Origin: Ditibartonella choladocola
GTDB lineage: Bacteria; Pseudomonadota; Alphaproteobacteria; Rhizobiales; Rhizobiaceae
Assembly (NCBI RefSeq): GCF_002007565.1
Contig: NZ_CP015625.1
Coordinates: 186,001 to 250,000, forward strand
Direction of reading: 5' to 3'
Length of the DNA stretch: 64,000 nt
Under the pieces are notes generated by a model. It worked only from the letters and a program-made list of their open reading frames with translations. It was not told the origin of the DNA and did not search any database. Shown piece by piece: positions 1 through 8,726 of this stretch. Position 1 is the first letter of the stretch; every line of letters begins with the position of its first letter. The translations under genes were made by a program, and so were the position numbers.

Positions 1-1917
1 GTTCGATAAAGACAGTTGCAAGAAGATTGCCTTGATCTTCATGGTAACGGATGCCGCTGCCACCCATCAAATGATAACCTTCATTCTTGATATGGCTTCC
101 GGTTTCGACTTTTTGCTTGAAACCGCTGCCTTGCAGGAAAACAACGCCTTCAACAGTCTGACCGAATTTTTTGACATCCATCGGTAGAACATAATCGTCA
201 ATCGAAGCAATCTGGTCAGCACCATAGTTTAGAGCGTTGAGTGCTGCCGCGTTGCTCTGGAAATAGGCGTTTGCTTTAGCGCGGTTAATTGTTACCGCAC
301 CATAGTCATCGGTATAAATATTACCTTTGCCATCATCTTTTCCGATAAGACTCGGACGGGGGGCATTGTTGCCTTTTCCATCGTTCGGATTGTTGCTATC
401 AGGTTTGTTATTTTGGTTATTCGAGTTTTCGTTATTTGAACCGTTGTTGCCGGAACCGCTATCGGTGTGCTTATCGGTATCATTTTCTTTTCCGGAATTA
501 TTATCTTTACCCGAATCACTATTGTTTCCGGATTGGTCACTTAGTCCCGAATTATCCCCCTTACCCGTTTCGTCACCGGTATTTGTAGGAGATGTCGGCC
601 CTTTCAGCGAGGCAATCAGATTTTCTCTCTGTGTGGCAATATCAAAGTTCCAATTTTTTGCACCATTTGAAACTGTCTGTTTTGTCGTTGACGAATTTCC
701 AATAACGTCACCATCAATCAATCTGATCTGGTCACCAGGGTTCAAACGGCGCAAATCGGTGCCGGCAAGTCTGAGCGCAACCGCGGCATTATTGATTGAA
801 ACTTTGCCATCGCCTGTCATCTTCAATAAAGAATCGCCATTTTGAATGTTTTCAGGGAGATAGAAAATTAATTTAGGAGCTGAATCGTCTGGGGTCGGAT
901 CTTTTGAATTTGGATCTTTTGGTTTGAATCTAAAATCAGATCTTTGTTAATCCAAAATTTTGCAGGTTGAATAACAGCGCTGTCGTCTTCATCTTCGGTG
1001 CTTGGGCCCTCTACTTTATTTCCGATTGTCAATGACGAAATATCATATTCGCCATTTCCGGAAATTGTTACTTTGCGCCCCATACCGATTTTCAGATTGC
1101 CTAATTTGACGCCATAATTATTATTGTTTCCCGCTGCTTCGGTGTTAGTCAGATTTATAGTTGCATCGCCCTTTGTTGCGTCAAATTCCCCGGTTCTGAA
1201 TAAGAGTTGTCCATCGTTGCGTTCAAGATTTATCTTCGCTTCTTTGTCCGCACCTACGATAATTTTATCCGTCCTAAAACGAACATTACCGCCATGGCTT
1301 TTTTGTTCACCAGAACCACCGGCACGGCCACTCGTCAGGCTTATAGTATCATTGATAGTAATTTTTCTATCGTCACCGTTCAGTATCACATCGCCGCCGT
1401 CTCCGCCGATGCCTAAAGCACCCGTTGTGTTGTCTTGGGCATGTCCCGGTTCGCCACCGTTACCGGCTTCAAGAATAATACTTTCAACTGTTATATCTTT
1501 TGATAACGTTGCAGTGATTGTTCCGCCTAGTCCGCCTTTGCCGTTATTGTCTTGATCATTTGAACCTTTTGTAGGGGAGGGCATTGTAACTCCGAGCGAT
1601 TCAGTCTCTTCCGGAGTCAGATTGTTTTTTCCAGAAATGCTGTCAGAACCGCCTAATCCACCTTTGCCGCCGGTTGTTCCGTTTCCGGAACCACCGTAAT
1701 TTGGAGTGTCAGGTTTAGTAGAAGTGATAAGAGCACCCGCACCATTGCCACCAAGTCCCGTTAGCGACCCGCCGCCGCCACCACCACCGGAAAGATAAAG
1801 CGATTGTGCCATAACAGGTTGAATAGCTGTCAGGGAAAGAATGCTAATTCCCAAAGTTCCTGCGAGTGCCGTAGCCCCCAAACCATTCGTGTGAACTTTC
1901 AGATTGAAGCACTTCAT
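1..1917 (-). pseudogene. Autotransporter-type surface protein, frameshifted; C-terminal barrel lies beyond the window start
   Basis: The start is the ATG at 1917 (AAGGA 13 bases upstream), giving a signal peptide of about 37 residues ending near VMAQS, a run of seven glycines, then Gly/Asn-rich repeats typical of a passenger beta-helix. This frame stops at 868-870. A second minus-strand frame is open from 946 to 2 and continues the same protein: a Lys-Asp-Pro linker, a sorting-like segment, a long Asn/Asp/Ser-rich linker (about 330-560), then a segment (KKFGQTVEGV ... SGIRYH) like the entry into an autotransporter beta-barrel. Moving back one base at an A4 run (plus-strand T runs 917-920 or 902-905) joins the two frames. 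What is seen: two overlapping open frames. Inference: one gene with a 1-base deletion, a phase-variable run, or a sequencing error. A longer upstream start at 2052 has no ribosome site and would add a non-signal-like leader. Confidence 0.7.
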
Positions 1918-2103
1918 GAGAAATGTCCTTAAATTGAGTAGAATTTTGGGACAATTCTCATTTTCAAGTCTAAATAAATAGTTGCAATGGGCGTCGGTGA
2001 TGCTCGTTAACGGCGAGAAATCTGGAATTATAGTTAACAAACATCTTAACAATCTGTTAAGACGACCACTATATCCTCGTTAGTTAAAACAGAGGTATTT
2101 ATC

Positions 2104-2691
2104 ATGAAGCGCATAGTGTTTCTCGTGGCGCTCGTAACGGTGTTGGGTGGTTGCGCATCAAAAGTTCCCACGCACACAAGTAATGTTTGCGCCGTTTTTG
2201 ACCAAAAGGACGGTTTTTTCAATAATTGGGAAAAATCGGCCAAAAAGGCAGAAAGCCGTTACGGTATACCGATGCCGATTATCATGGCAACGATGAATAC
2301 CGAATCCGGCTACAAACATAATGCCCGTCCGCCGCGCAAAAAACTGTTCGGCTTTATTCCATGGAAGCGTCGGTCTTCAGCCTATGGATATTCACAAGCT
2401 CTTGACGGAACGTGGGAGCATTATATCCGTGCGACCGGCAATCGTGGAGCAAAGCGCACCAATTTTGCCGATGCTGCCGATTTTATCGGCTGGTATCATA
2501 GTCAAAGTGTAAGACTTAACGGCATCAACCCTAACAATGCTTATGCACTCTATCTCAATTATTATATGGGACATAGTGCTTATGCGCGGACCGGTGGTCG
2601 GGCAAGCGGAGCTATTTTGTCGGCGGCGGAGCGAACCGACCAGATGGCACGTCGTTATGACCAGCAATTGCGCCGGTGTGGCCGTCGCTGA
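2104..2691 (+). CDS. Lipoprotein with lytic transglycosylase (SLT)-like domain
   Basis: 195 residues. The N-terminus is a lipoprotein signal with lipobox L-G-G-C17. From about residue 45 the protein resembles the lysozyme-like SLT fold: 'ESRYGIP..IIMATMNTESGY' carries the presumed catalytic Glu67, followed by the 'AYGYSQALDGTW' segment that in SLT proteins (GxxQ) lines the active site. Predicted to cut peptidoglycan glycan strands in the periplasm while anchored to the outer membrane. AGAGG sits 8-9 bases before the ATG. The gene is divergent from the autotransporter (187 bases apart) and ends at a strong terminator, so it is probably transcribed alone. The family call is by motif only; substrate and role in growth or secretion are not shown. 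Confidence 0.75.
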   Translation: MKRIVFLVALVTVLGGCASKVPTHTSNVCAVFDQKDGFFNNWEKSAKKAESRYGIPMPIIMATMNTESGYKHNARPPRKKLFGFIPWKRRSSAYGYSQALDGTWEHYIRATGNRGAKRTNFADAADFIGWYHSQSVRLNGINPNNAYALYLNYYMGHSAYARTGGRASGAILSAAERTDQMARRYDQQLRRCGRR

Positions 2692-2743
2692 AACCACTTC
2701 TTATATAATAAGACCGATCTTGGTAAACGGCTTTAAAAAATAT

Positions 2744-2775
2744 GGCGCATGATGAACCGCAATCATGCGCCTTTT
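2744..2775 (+). terminator. Rho-independent terminator after the SLT lipoprotein
   Basis: Perfect 10-bp stem GGCGCATGAT / ATCATGCGCC with an 8-base loop (2754-2761), followed by TTTT. Confidence 0.85.
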
Positions 2776-2808
2776 GGCATAAAGGAGAGAGAAAAAGACT
2801 TCAGAGAT

Positions 2809-3426
2809 TTATTTATATTTTTTCATTTCCAGTTTATGGCGGGCAATTGCAGCATTGCGATATTTATCAAGTTCGTTAATTAATTTATCGCGATTGGTTT
2901 CAAGCCGGAAATTGAAGCCGGAAATCATCAATTTCTTTTTCGCTGTATCATAATACGAACCGCCGCGACATTTCGTGTTTTCTTCGGGCAAAAATTTATC
3001 GTCGATCAAAAATTCCATGTCGACTGCAATATTCATCGAATTGCTTTTTGAAGAGTTGATCTGGAAATCTGTTATACCGCGCCACGGAACAGGAGTTTTG
3101 AAGACTGTGGTTTCCAAACCCTCCGGTGTCAGCACCATATAGGGTATGCGTCGGCGTATCATTGTCCGGATGAGAATGATAAATAATAAAATTGCCAAAG
3201 CTCCCAGAATGACCATTGTCATCATTTTGCCTATTTGAAAATTCTGGTAGGCGGTGCCGATCAGGGCTATTCCCAGAACAAGAAATGCAAGCGGTATGAA
3301 TACACCGCCTTCCCATACGGGTATTTGACCATTTGCCTCATTGATGATGGCTTTCAGGCTTTTTTCATCGTTGGGAAGTTTGACATCGCTTATAAGATGG
3401 GTTTCTTCGAGTTTTTTATCGGCCAT
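2809..3426 (-). CDS. Two-helix membrane protein of unknown function
   Basis: 205 residues, ATG preceded by GGGAG. A soluble N-terminal 40 residues are followed by two adjacent hydrophobic helices (about 42-62 and 68-86), a basic RRRR stretch and a C-terminal soluble domain of about 115 residues with 'YMVLTPEGLET', 'PWRGITDFQI' and a Lys-rich tail. The arrangement (helical hairpin, then a beta-rich domain starting with a 'Y-x-x-L-T-x-E-G-L' strand) recalls PH-like or STM3941-type membrane proteins, but no family is claimed. It faces the SLT lipoprotein gene tail to tail across the terminator at 2744-2775. Confidence 0.6.
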   Translation of the reverse strand: MADKKLEETHLISDVKLPNDEKSLKAIINEANGQIPVWEGGVFIPLAFLVLGIALIGTAYQNFQIGKMMTMVILGALAILLFIILIRTMIRRRIPYMVLTPEGLETTVFKTPVPWRGITDFQINSSKSNSMNIAVDMEFLIDDKFLPEENTKCRGGSYYDTAKKKLMISGFNFRLETNRDKLINELDKYRNAAIARHKLEMKKYK

Positions 3427-3895
3427 TTTTTTCTCCCGATCTTGAAGCTGAAAATGATGCGATCATTGGTGGACGTTAAATGAAATGTTGGTTTATCATT
3501 TTATACGACGATGAGCATAAGTTTATAAAGCGATCTGTCATTATTTACTATAATTTTATAGGCTGGAGTGATTGATTATCCGGCCGTGTCTTCCGGAATT
3601 CATCATAAACGATAGCAGGACGTATAAATTTCCGATTTAAGCACTATATAGATTTCAGACGTTTCACCTTTTGACATTGTTATCTGTTTTGAAAAAATGT
3701 GATTAGGTCTACCGTGATTTATGAAGATTTATTTTGGTCAGGAAGCGCTGTTAAACAAGTTTCCGACATTCCGGTTTATAGTCTGCCTGCTTATTGTAAG
3801 CGGAGAAAATGCAATGGACAAAATTTTACTTATCTGTCAATTCTGCTTTCCGATCTGTGATTCCTTGAATGACTTATAATGCGTGAGACAATCCT
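3427..3895. other. Gene-free AT-rich spacer
   Basis: About 470 bases between divergently oriented genes. It must hold the promoters of the membrane protein at 2809-3426 and of the DMT exporter. No coding region, RNA or clear repeat was recognised. Confidence 0.5.
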
Positions 3896-4816
3896 ATGAA
3901 TTGGTTCAAAGCGGTGAAAATGTCCGATCACATTGTGCTTGTCGGCATATTATTGATGTTGTTGGGCGACTTCATGTTTGCTGCCAATGATGCCATGGGC
4001 AAGTGGCTGGTGGCGACATTTTCGGTGGGACAAGTTCTTTTATTACGCTCGATTGGCGCATTTCTGATTTTAGGGCCAATGCTTACGACCGTCTCGACGA
4101 ACGATTTGTTCAAACCCAAAAAACCTTTTCTTATTTTTCTGCGTGTAATTTTCGCAACAATGGATACAGGGCTGTTTTACGCAGCCGTGGCTTATTTGCC
4201 GTTGGCAGACGTTGTTACGTTTTATATGGCAGGACCCATTTATGTGGCGGCGGTTTCGCACTTTTTCCTGAACGAGCGCATTGGATGGCGGCGTTGTCTT
4301 GCGATTTTTGTCGGTTTTATCGGGGTTATTATCGCTCTTCGTCCATCGTCAGCCATGCTTTCATGGCCATCAATTTTTGCGCTTCTCGGCAGTTTCGGTT
4401 TTTCGATGGTCATTGTTTTCAGCCGCGTGTTAAAAGATATTTCCGACACGGTGCTTGTTACCTGGCAAACTATAGGCGCTCTTATCGTCGGTCTGGTTCT
4501 GACGATCGCCCACTGGAGGGAACCGACAATGTTGCAATGGGGTGCTATGGCGCTCCTCGGCATTGTTTCCTGCTGTGGCCATCTTTTAATAGCAAGGTCG
4601 TTGAAGCTTGCTCCGGCTTCCGTATTGGCTCCGTTGCAATACACACTTTTGCTTTGGGGCATTATCTTCGGGATTATGTTTTTCAACAATTATCCGGATC
4701 GCTATATTATCATCGGAGCAGCTATTATCATTGTTGCGGGGCTGTTTATTTTCCATCGCAAGCAGGTGGTCGATCATAAAATACCGAAAGAAGATATTGC
4801 CCGAATCAAACAGTGA
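3896..4816 (+). CDS. DMT-superfamily (EamA) membrane transporter
   Basis: 306 residues with about ten hydrophobic helices in the two-fold EamA arrangement. Typical features are 'GDFMFAANDAMGKWLV' in helix 1, 'RSIGAFL' in helix 2, 'LPLADVVTFYMAGPIYVAAVSHFFLNERIGWRR' motif halves around 100-130, and a second repeat ending 'SLKLAPASVLAPLQYTLLLWGIIFG'. Members move small metabolites across the inner membrane, often outward; the substrate cannot be told. The start is uncertain: the ATG at 3896 has no clear ribosome site and an ATG at 3920 (MSDHIVLVG) would still keep helix 1. Confidence 0.8.
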   Translation: MNWFKAVKMSDHIVLVGILLMLLGDFMFAANDAMGKWLVATFSVGQVLLLRSIGAFLILGPMLTTVSTNDLFKPKKPFLIFLRVIFATMDTGLFYAAVAYLPLADVVTFYMAGPIYVAAVSHFFLNERIGWRRCLAIFVGFIGVIIALRPSSAMLSWPSIFALLGSFGFSMVIVFSRVLKDISDTVLVTWQTIGALIVGLVLTIAHWREPTMLQWGAMALLGIVSCCGHLLIARSLKLAPASVLAPLQYTLLLWGIIFGIMFFNNYPDRYIIIGAAIIIVAGLFIFHRKQVVDHKIPKEDIARIKQ

Positions 4817-4998
4817 ACCACATTTATGGTTTGGCAATGAAACGGGAAGTTTTTCCAACATTGCCAAGAATTAATGAAAGATCGTAGAGTTGCTCGATTT
4901 TTACCGTAATTTTGCCTTTTTGTGTGGCCAGATTATTGGTTAAGCAATATGTTTAATAACGGTAATTCTATTACTTGTTCTATAAAAGGGAGTGTAAA

Positions 4999-5583
4999 AT
5001 GAAAAAATTACTGCTTGCTTCAGTAGTTGCTTCGTCATTGCTTGCACCTGCTGTCGTTTCTTCTGCTTTGGCAGAACCGACACCACCACCTCCGCATGGC
5101 CAACATAATCCTAAACCGCCCCATCATCCGAAGGGGCCAGATGATAAAGGGCCAAAAGGACCTGAAAAAGGGCCGGGGCATTTTAAAGGACCACATGCAG
5201 GCATGCATATGGCAGAAAAGCTTTCCGCTATGGAAACGGCTGTCGGCATTCGTTCAAACCAGTTGGATGCTTGGCGCAAATACACATCAAGTCTGGTTGA
5301 TCTTGTAGATGTCACTCCCCCGCCGCCACCCGCACCCGATGCAAAACCGGATCCCGATGCTGTAAAACCGATTTTTGGCGAACCGATTGCAGACAGAACA
5401 CTTGATCGCGCTGAAAAAGCCAAGAAATTCAAAGCTGCCGCAGGTGAATTGCGTAAAGTTCTGGATGCTGACCAATTACAGAAACTGGAACGTTATGCTT
5501 TGCCTCATCCGGGTCCGAAAGAAGGTCCGGAAGGTCCGAAGGGGCCGGATGCACCGGAACCTCCGGCAGAGCCGCATCCTTGA
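4999..5583 (+). CDS. Secreted Pro/Lys/Gly-rich protein with LTXXQ/Spy-like middle
   Basis: 194 residues from the ATG at 4999 (AGGGAG 9 bases upstream). There is a signal peptide ending SSALA-EP, a PPPP/PHHP region, then a (K/E)GP-rich segment, a helical middle part 'MAEKLSAMETAVGIRSNQLDAWRKY' and 'LRKVLDADQLQKLERY', and a second Pro/Gly-rich tail. The helical segments resemble the LTxxQ periplasmic stress proteins (Spy/CpxP type), where 'L.a.Q...w'-like repeats form the fold. Predicted periplasmic; function unknown. Monocistronic, with a terminator about 45 bases downstream. Confidence 0.6.
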   Translation: MKKLLLASVVASSLLAPAVVSSALAEPTPPPPHGQHNPKPPHHPKGPDDKGPKGPEKGPGHFKGPHAGMHMAEKLSAMETAVGIRSNQLDAWRKYTSSLVDLVDVTPPPPPAPDAKPDPDAVKPIFGEPIADRTLDRAEKAKKFKAAAGELRKVLDADQLQKLERYALPHPGPKEGPEGPKGPDAPEPPAEPHP

Positions 5584-5628
5584 TAAATGGGCTAAACAGA
5601 TTTTAGTCACAAAGATTGAAGAGTTCAG

Positions 5629-5661
5629 AAACCCCGCTCGCAAGGTCGGGGTTTTCTTTTT
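5629..5661 (+). terminator. Rho-independent terminator
   Basis: Stem AAACCCCG / CGGGGTTTT with a loop of about ten bases, followed by a T-rich run (5652-5661). Confidence 0.8.
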
Positions 5662-5834
5662 GCTCGTGCTCTCTCATCCTTGATTTTCCAGAAAAACGTT
5701 TATTTAAGTTCACACCTTTGTAATAATTTATTAAAACATTTCAGTTTCGGCGCGTGATGCCCTATATTTCAGTCGAAACTACGTTTTGTAATTTTCGTTG
5801 TTGAACGGATTTAGCGTTTTAGGAAGGAACGTAA

Positions 5835-6428
5835 ATGATGAAACATCAGAAAACACTCTTGGCATCCTTGGCATTTGCAGCTACAGCGCTTTTATCTTTG
5901 CAAACACAAGCCGGTGCAACAGGTCTCGTTTCGGGCACACTCACTTGCGATAGCAAAGGCGGAATCGGGCAGTTTGTAAGCTCTTCAAAAGAGCTTAATT
6001 GCGAATTTATCCCGATTAGTGGCCATTCGATCAACGATCATTATGTCGGTCGTATTGAAAATTACGGTCTTGATCTTGGCGTAACAGGCCGCACGAAAAT
6101 GACCTGGTGGGTTCTTGCAACTTCTCCCAATGCCCATTCCAATGGTTCGTTAGCAGGAAATTATGGTGGCGTCGGCTCAAGCATCAGTCTGGCAGCAGGT
6201 GCCGGCAGCCAGCTTCTCGGCTTTGGTCCAGCCAACGGACTTACGCTCCAGCCATTAAGTGTTGATGCACATGAAGGTTTGAACCTTGCTCTTGGCGTAT
6301 CGAAATTGTCGCTGGCTCCTGCCTATACAGCGCAGCATGCAGTTTATCACCACAAGAAAGCAGTTGCCCATCATAAGAAGGCCAATGTTCATCACAAAAA
6401 GGCAAATGCTCATCACAAAAACCGCTGA
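5835..6428 (+). CDS. DUF992 secreted protein with a His/Lys repeat tail
   Basis: 197 residues preceded by GGAAGGAA. A signal peptide (cleavage near TQA-GA) precedes the DUF992 body, recognisable from 'GTLTCDSKGGIGQF', 'ELNCEFIP', 'HYVGRIENYGLDLGVTG' and the Gly-rich 'GNYGGVGSSISLAAGAGSQLLGF'. Two cysteines (in LTC and LNC) are probably disulfide bonded. DUF992 is widespread and uncharacterised in Rhizobiales. Unusual here is the last ~30 residues: four repeats of H-H-K-K/N separated by A-x (VYHHKKA, VAHHKKA, NVHHKKA, NAHHKNR), a possible metal- or anion-binding tail. Followed by a strong terminator. Confidence 0.8.
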   Translation: MMKHQKTLLASLAFAATALLSLQTQAGATGLVSGTLTCDSKGGIGQFVSSSKELNCEFIPISGHSINDHYVGRIENYGLDLGVTGRTKMTWWVLATSPNAHSNGSLAGNYGGVGSSISLAAGAGSQLLGFGPANGLTLQPLSVDAHEGLNLALGVSKLSLAPAYTAQHAVYHHKKAVAHHKKANVHHKKANAHHKNR

Positions 6429-6556
6429 TAGAGGTGAAAGCCTTGCGAATTGCGAAGCGATAACAATATAGGTGCAACGCAGGAAAGGCTATTTCACGCT
6501 TTAGAATGTGAATTTTCTTTCATTTTTTAAAGATTTTTCAGCTTTTGATTTCGATT

Positions 6557-6588
6557 CGGCCGGTGAACTTCACCGGCCGTCTTTTTTA
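6557..6588 (+). terminator. Rho-independent terminator after the DUF992 gene
   Basis: Perfect 10-bp stem CGGCCGGTGA / TCACCGGCCG with a 3-base loop, followed by TCTTTTTT. Confidence 0.9.
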
Positions 6589-6653
6589 TGATCCATCCTC
6601 GCACAAGTTTTGCCGTTTAAAAGAGCATTATAAATGCTGCGAGGTAGATAAAG

Positions 6654-7022
6654 ATGGTCAAACTTGATCTTTATGAAAATGATAATTTTGGAAACCCGAT
6701 TATTTATGACGATACGGATTCTTCCGCTATTCATCGTGAAAAGAAAGAAAACGCCGCTTGTTTAACGGCACTCGCTTTTTGCGTACCACTTTTCATGATT
6801 GCGGGACTCTACGGTTTGTCCGATTTGATTGTTTTTATCAAAACCGGAGTTTTCCATCTGACAACAATGGCCGAGATGTTCATGCTTACACAAGGACCGG
6901 TCAATGAAACCGGATGGGTGAGTGAAATACTGGGTAGATTGCCAGTCGCAATCATATTTTTTCTTTTAGGTGTTTTTGTACCGTTTGCAATTCTTGAACT
7001 TTTTTTCAAATTGGAAAAATAG
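6654..7022 (+). CDS. Small two-helix membrane protein, unknown
   Basis: 122 residues, ATG preceded by GAGG. An acidic soluble N-terminus of about 30 residues (many Asp/Asn) is followed by a hydrophobic helix at about 36-60, a loop of about 30 residues and a second helix at about 95-118, ending with a short basic tail. No family recognised. It converges with the COG3904-type gene (8 bases between stop codons). Confidence 0.5.
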   Translation: MVKLDLYENDNFGNPIIYDDTDSSAIHREKKENAACLTALAFCVPLFMIAGLYGLSDLIVFIKTGVFHLTTMAEMFMLTQGPVNETGWVSEILGRLPVAIIFFLLGVFVPFAILELFFKLEK

Positions 7023-7030
7023 GAATTTTG

Positions 7031-8401
7031 TCAATGTGATGCTGAAGGACAGTTGGCCATAACAAAACGGGCAGATTGTTTAAGCCCCGGCATATCGGAA
7101 AACTCGATATTGAAAATGCCGTTCAAAGCATCCGGTGCATTATCTCCTCTCAGAAATGGTGCGTCGACATGCCAATCTTGCAACGGATTTTTAGGAAGTT
7201 CGACCGTGTAAACCACGCGTCCATCGGATAAATTGGCTTGTAGATTGCTGATATTTACCGGCATTCCCCAGACATTCAATGTCGAGACAGTCTGCTGATA
7301 TGTCTCGTAATTTTGAGCGCTGTAGCGCGTTGGGGCACTTATTTCCAAAAACGTCGTTTTATGACTGTCGCAATAAAGCCGTGCCGAAGTTTTTTTGTCA
7401 TTGCTGGATGCAATCGCAACGAGCGCGTTATTTGTCGGGACGAGTTGCCATTGTCCGATAATGTCCGGTGAAAAATCAATATTATAGTTTTGTATTTCAT
7501 CGCTTGAAAAAGCATGGGGATTGGCATTGTCCCAATTCAAAAATGCGATCAACGGGTTAAATCCCATTTCCTGGGAATAATCTGCAATATAGGCAATGTC
7601 GGCCAGTTGTTGTTGGCGCACACTGACTTCCTGACCCGAAGATGTACCAGCACCGTCAAGTGGCGGGCGATAGGTGCGCAATTCCAATTTTCCATTGCCT
7701 ACATTTCGTGCCCGCCCGCCGAGAAAGGCCCAAACGCAAGCTTCACGGCAAATTCCTTCAACGCGTTCCGAGGTTGTTTTATTTTCGCTGTTTTCTTTAG
7801 CGGCATTGTTGTTATTGTTCTCGTTGTTTCCCGCATTGGCGGTACCATCCCCACTGTGGTTTTCGGCGGCTTTATCCTCAACCGGTTTTACAATCGTTTC
7901 GCCGATTGTTGTATCGAAATGATGTTTTCTGATCTCTCTTCCCAAAGCGATTGCCGCCAGAATATCCCCGCCGTCGGAATGAAAAGAAACCAACACATCA
8001 TCAGGGTATGAAAGAGGATCGCCAAGACTGTTATCGTCAAGAAAACGGTTAAAAAGTGCAGGCGTATCGGGAACGATGTTCCCTTCGGCACTGATCCAGC
8101 GACATGTCGGACATTGACCATCAGCAATTTTGTGAAGTGTAAAAGCCATGGGCTTTCCCGGCGGCTCGGTCATTGTATTTTGTGTCGCAGATTGATTTTC
8201 AGTTGCCTGATTATTCTCGTCCTTCTGATTATTTTCGCTCTTTTGGTCGTTCCCGTTCTTTTGGTTATTCTCGCTGTTTATTGCTTCGGTTGTGCTTTCG
8301 GCGTGCGAGTTTGTCGGCTGGTCATTGTCGGGAACTGCCTGCCCATTGGCGAGCGAGCAAAAGGGAAGACAAAAAATGAACGCAGCCACAATAGGTTTCA
8401 T
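7031..8401 (-). CDS. COG3904-type periplasmic protein (ClpP/crotonase-like fold) with Asn-rich inserts
   Basis: 456 residues from the ATG at 8401, which gives a clean signal peptide (MKPIVAAFIFCLPFCSLANG); the upstream in-frame ATG at 8491 would bury it. Two blocks match the COG3904 family: 'VSFHSDGGDILAAIALGREIR' (about 138-158) and 'CREACVWAFLGGRAR' (218-232), corresponding to the GG turn and the nucleophile helix of ClpP-like folds. The usual catalytic Ser and His positions are not obvious (Cys/Ala and 'TYRPP' instead), so activity is doubtful. Two low-complexity Asn/Glu/Lys stretches occur at about 25-80 and, inside the core, at about 175-212. Function unknown in the family. Confidence 0.6.
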   Translation of the reverse strand: MKPIVAAFIFCLPFCSLANGQAVPDNDQPTNSHAESTTEAINSENNQKNGNDQKSENNQKDENNQATENQSATQNTMTEPPGKPMAFTLHKIADGQCPTCRWISAEGNIVPDTPALFNRFLDDNSLGDPLSYPDDVLVSFHSDGGDILAAIALGREIRKHHFDTTIGETIVKPVEDKAAENHSGDGTANAGNNENNNNNAAKENSENKTTSERVEGICREACVWAFLGGRARNVGNGKLELRTYRPPLDGAGTSSGQEVSVRQQQLADIAYIADYSQEMGFNPLIAFLNWDNANPHAFSSDEIQNYNIDFSPDIIGQWQLVPTNNALVAIASSNDKKTSARLYCDSHKTTFLEISAPTRYSAQNYETYQQTVSTLNVWGMPVNISNLQANLSDGRVVYTVELPKNPLQDWHVDAPFLRGDNAPDALNGIFNIEFSDMPGLKQSARFVMANCPSASH

Positions 8402-8726
8402 AAACACCACTCCGCCCGGCAATTTTAATAATCTTGATGAATAACTTGATAATTTGTACCACCGGCAGCGGTGTTCTGCAATGTGCAGCAAGGATGAGAC
8501 GCAAGCTTCATCGCCGAATAACCGGAATTATCACCAATTATGAAGTTAAACAGCCATTCATTCCCATTTCTGTGTCTTAACCGGTCAATTTGACCAATCA
8601 GTCAATTTCCCCAACCATTTGAATCAAGTCAGGCTGACGGTGGCATTTATCTGACAAGATTTGAAAATAAGGATCTGATGACGAGACGGGATTTTCTTTG
8701 TTGCCGGTTTAAACCGGTGCAAGTTT
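8402..8726. other. Gene-free spacer between two minus-strand genes
   Basis: Upstream region of the COG3904-type gene. Contains an imperfect 'TTGACCAATCAGTCAATTT' segment near 8587-8605; no gene or RNA recognised. Confidence 0.4.

Noticed and set aside
327-845. 172-codon plus-strand ORF rich in Leu/Pro/Ser
   Set aside because: It is the complement of the Asn/Asp/Ser-rich linker of the autotransporter frame on the other strand.
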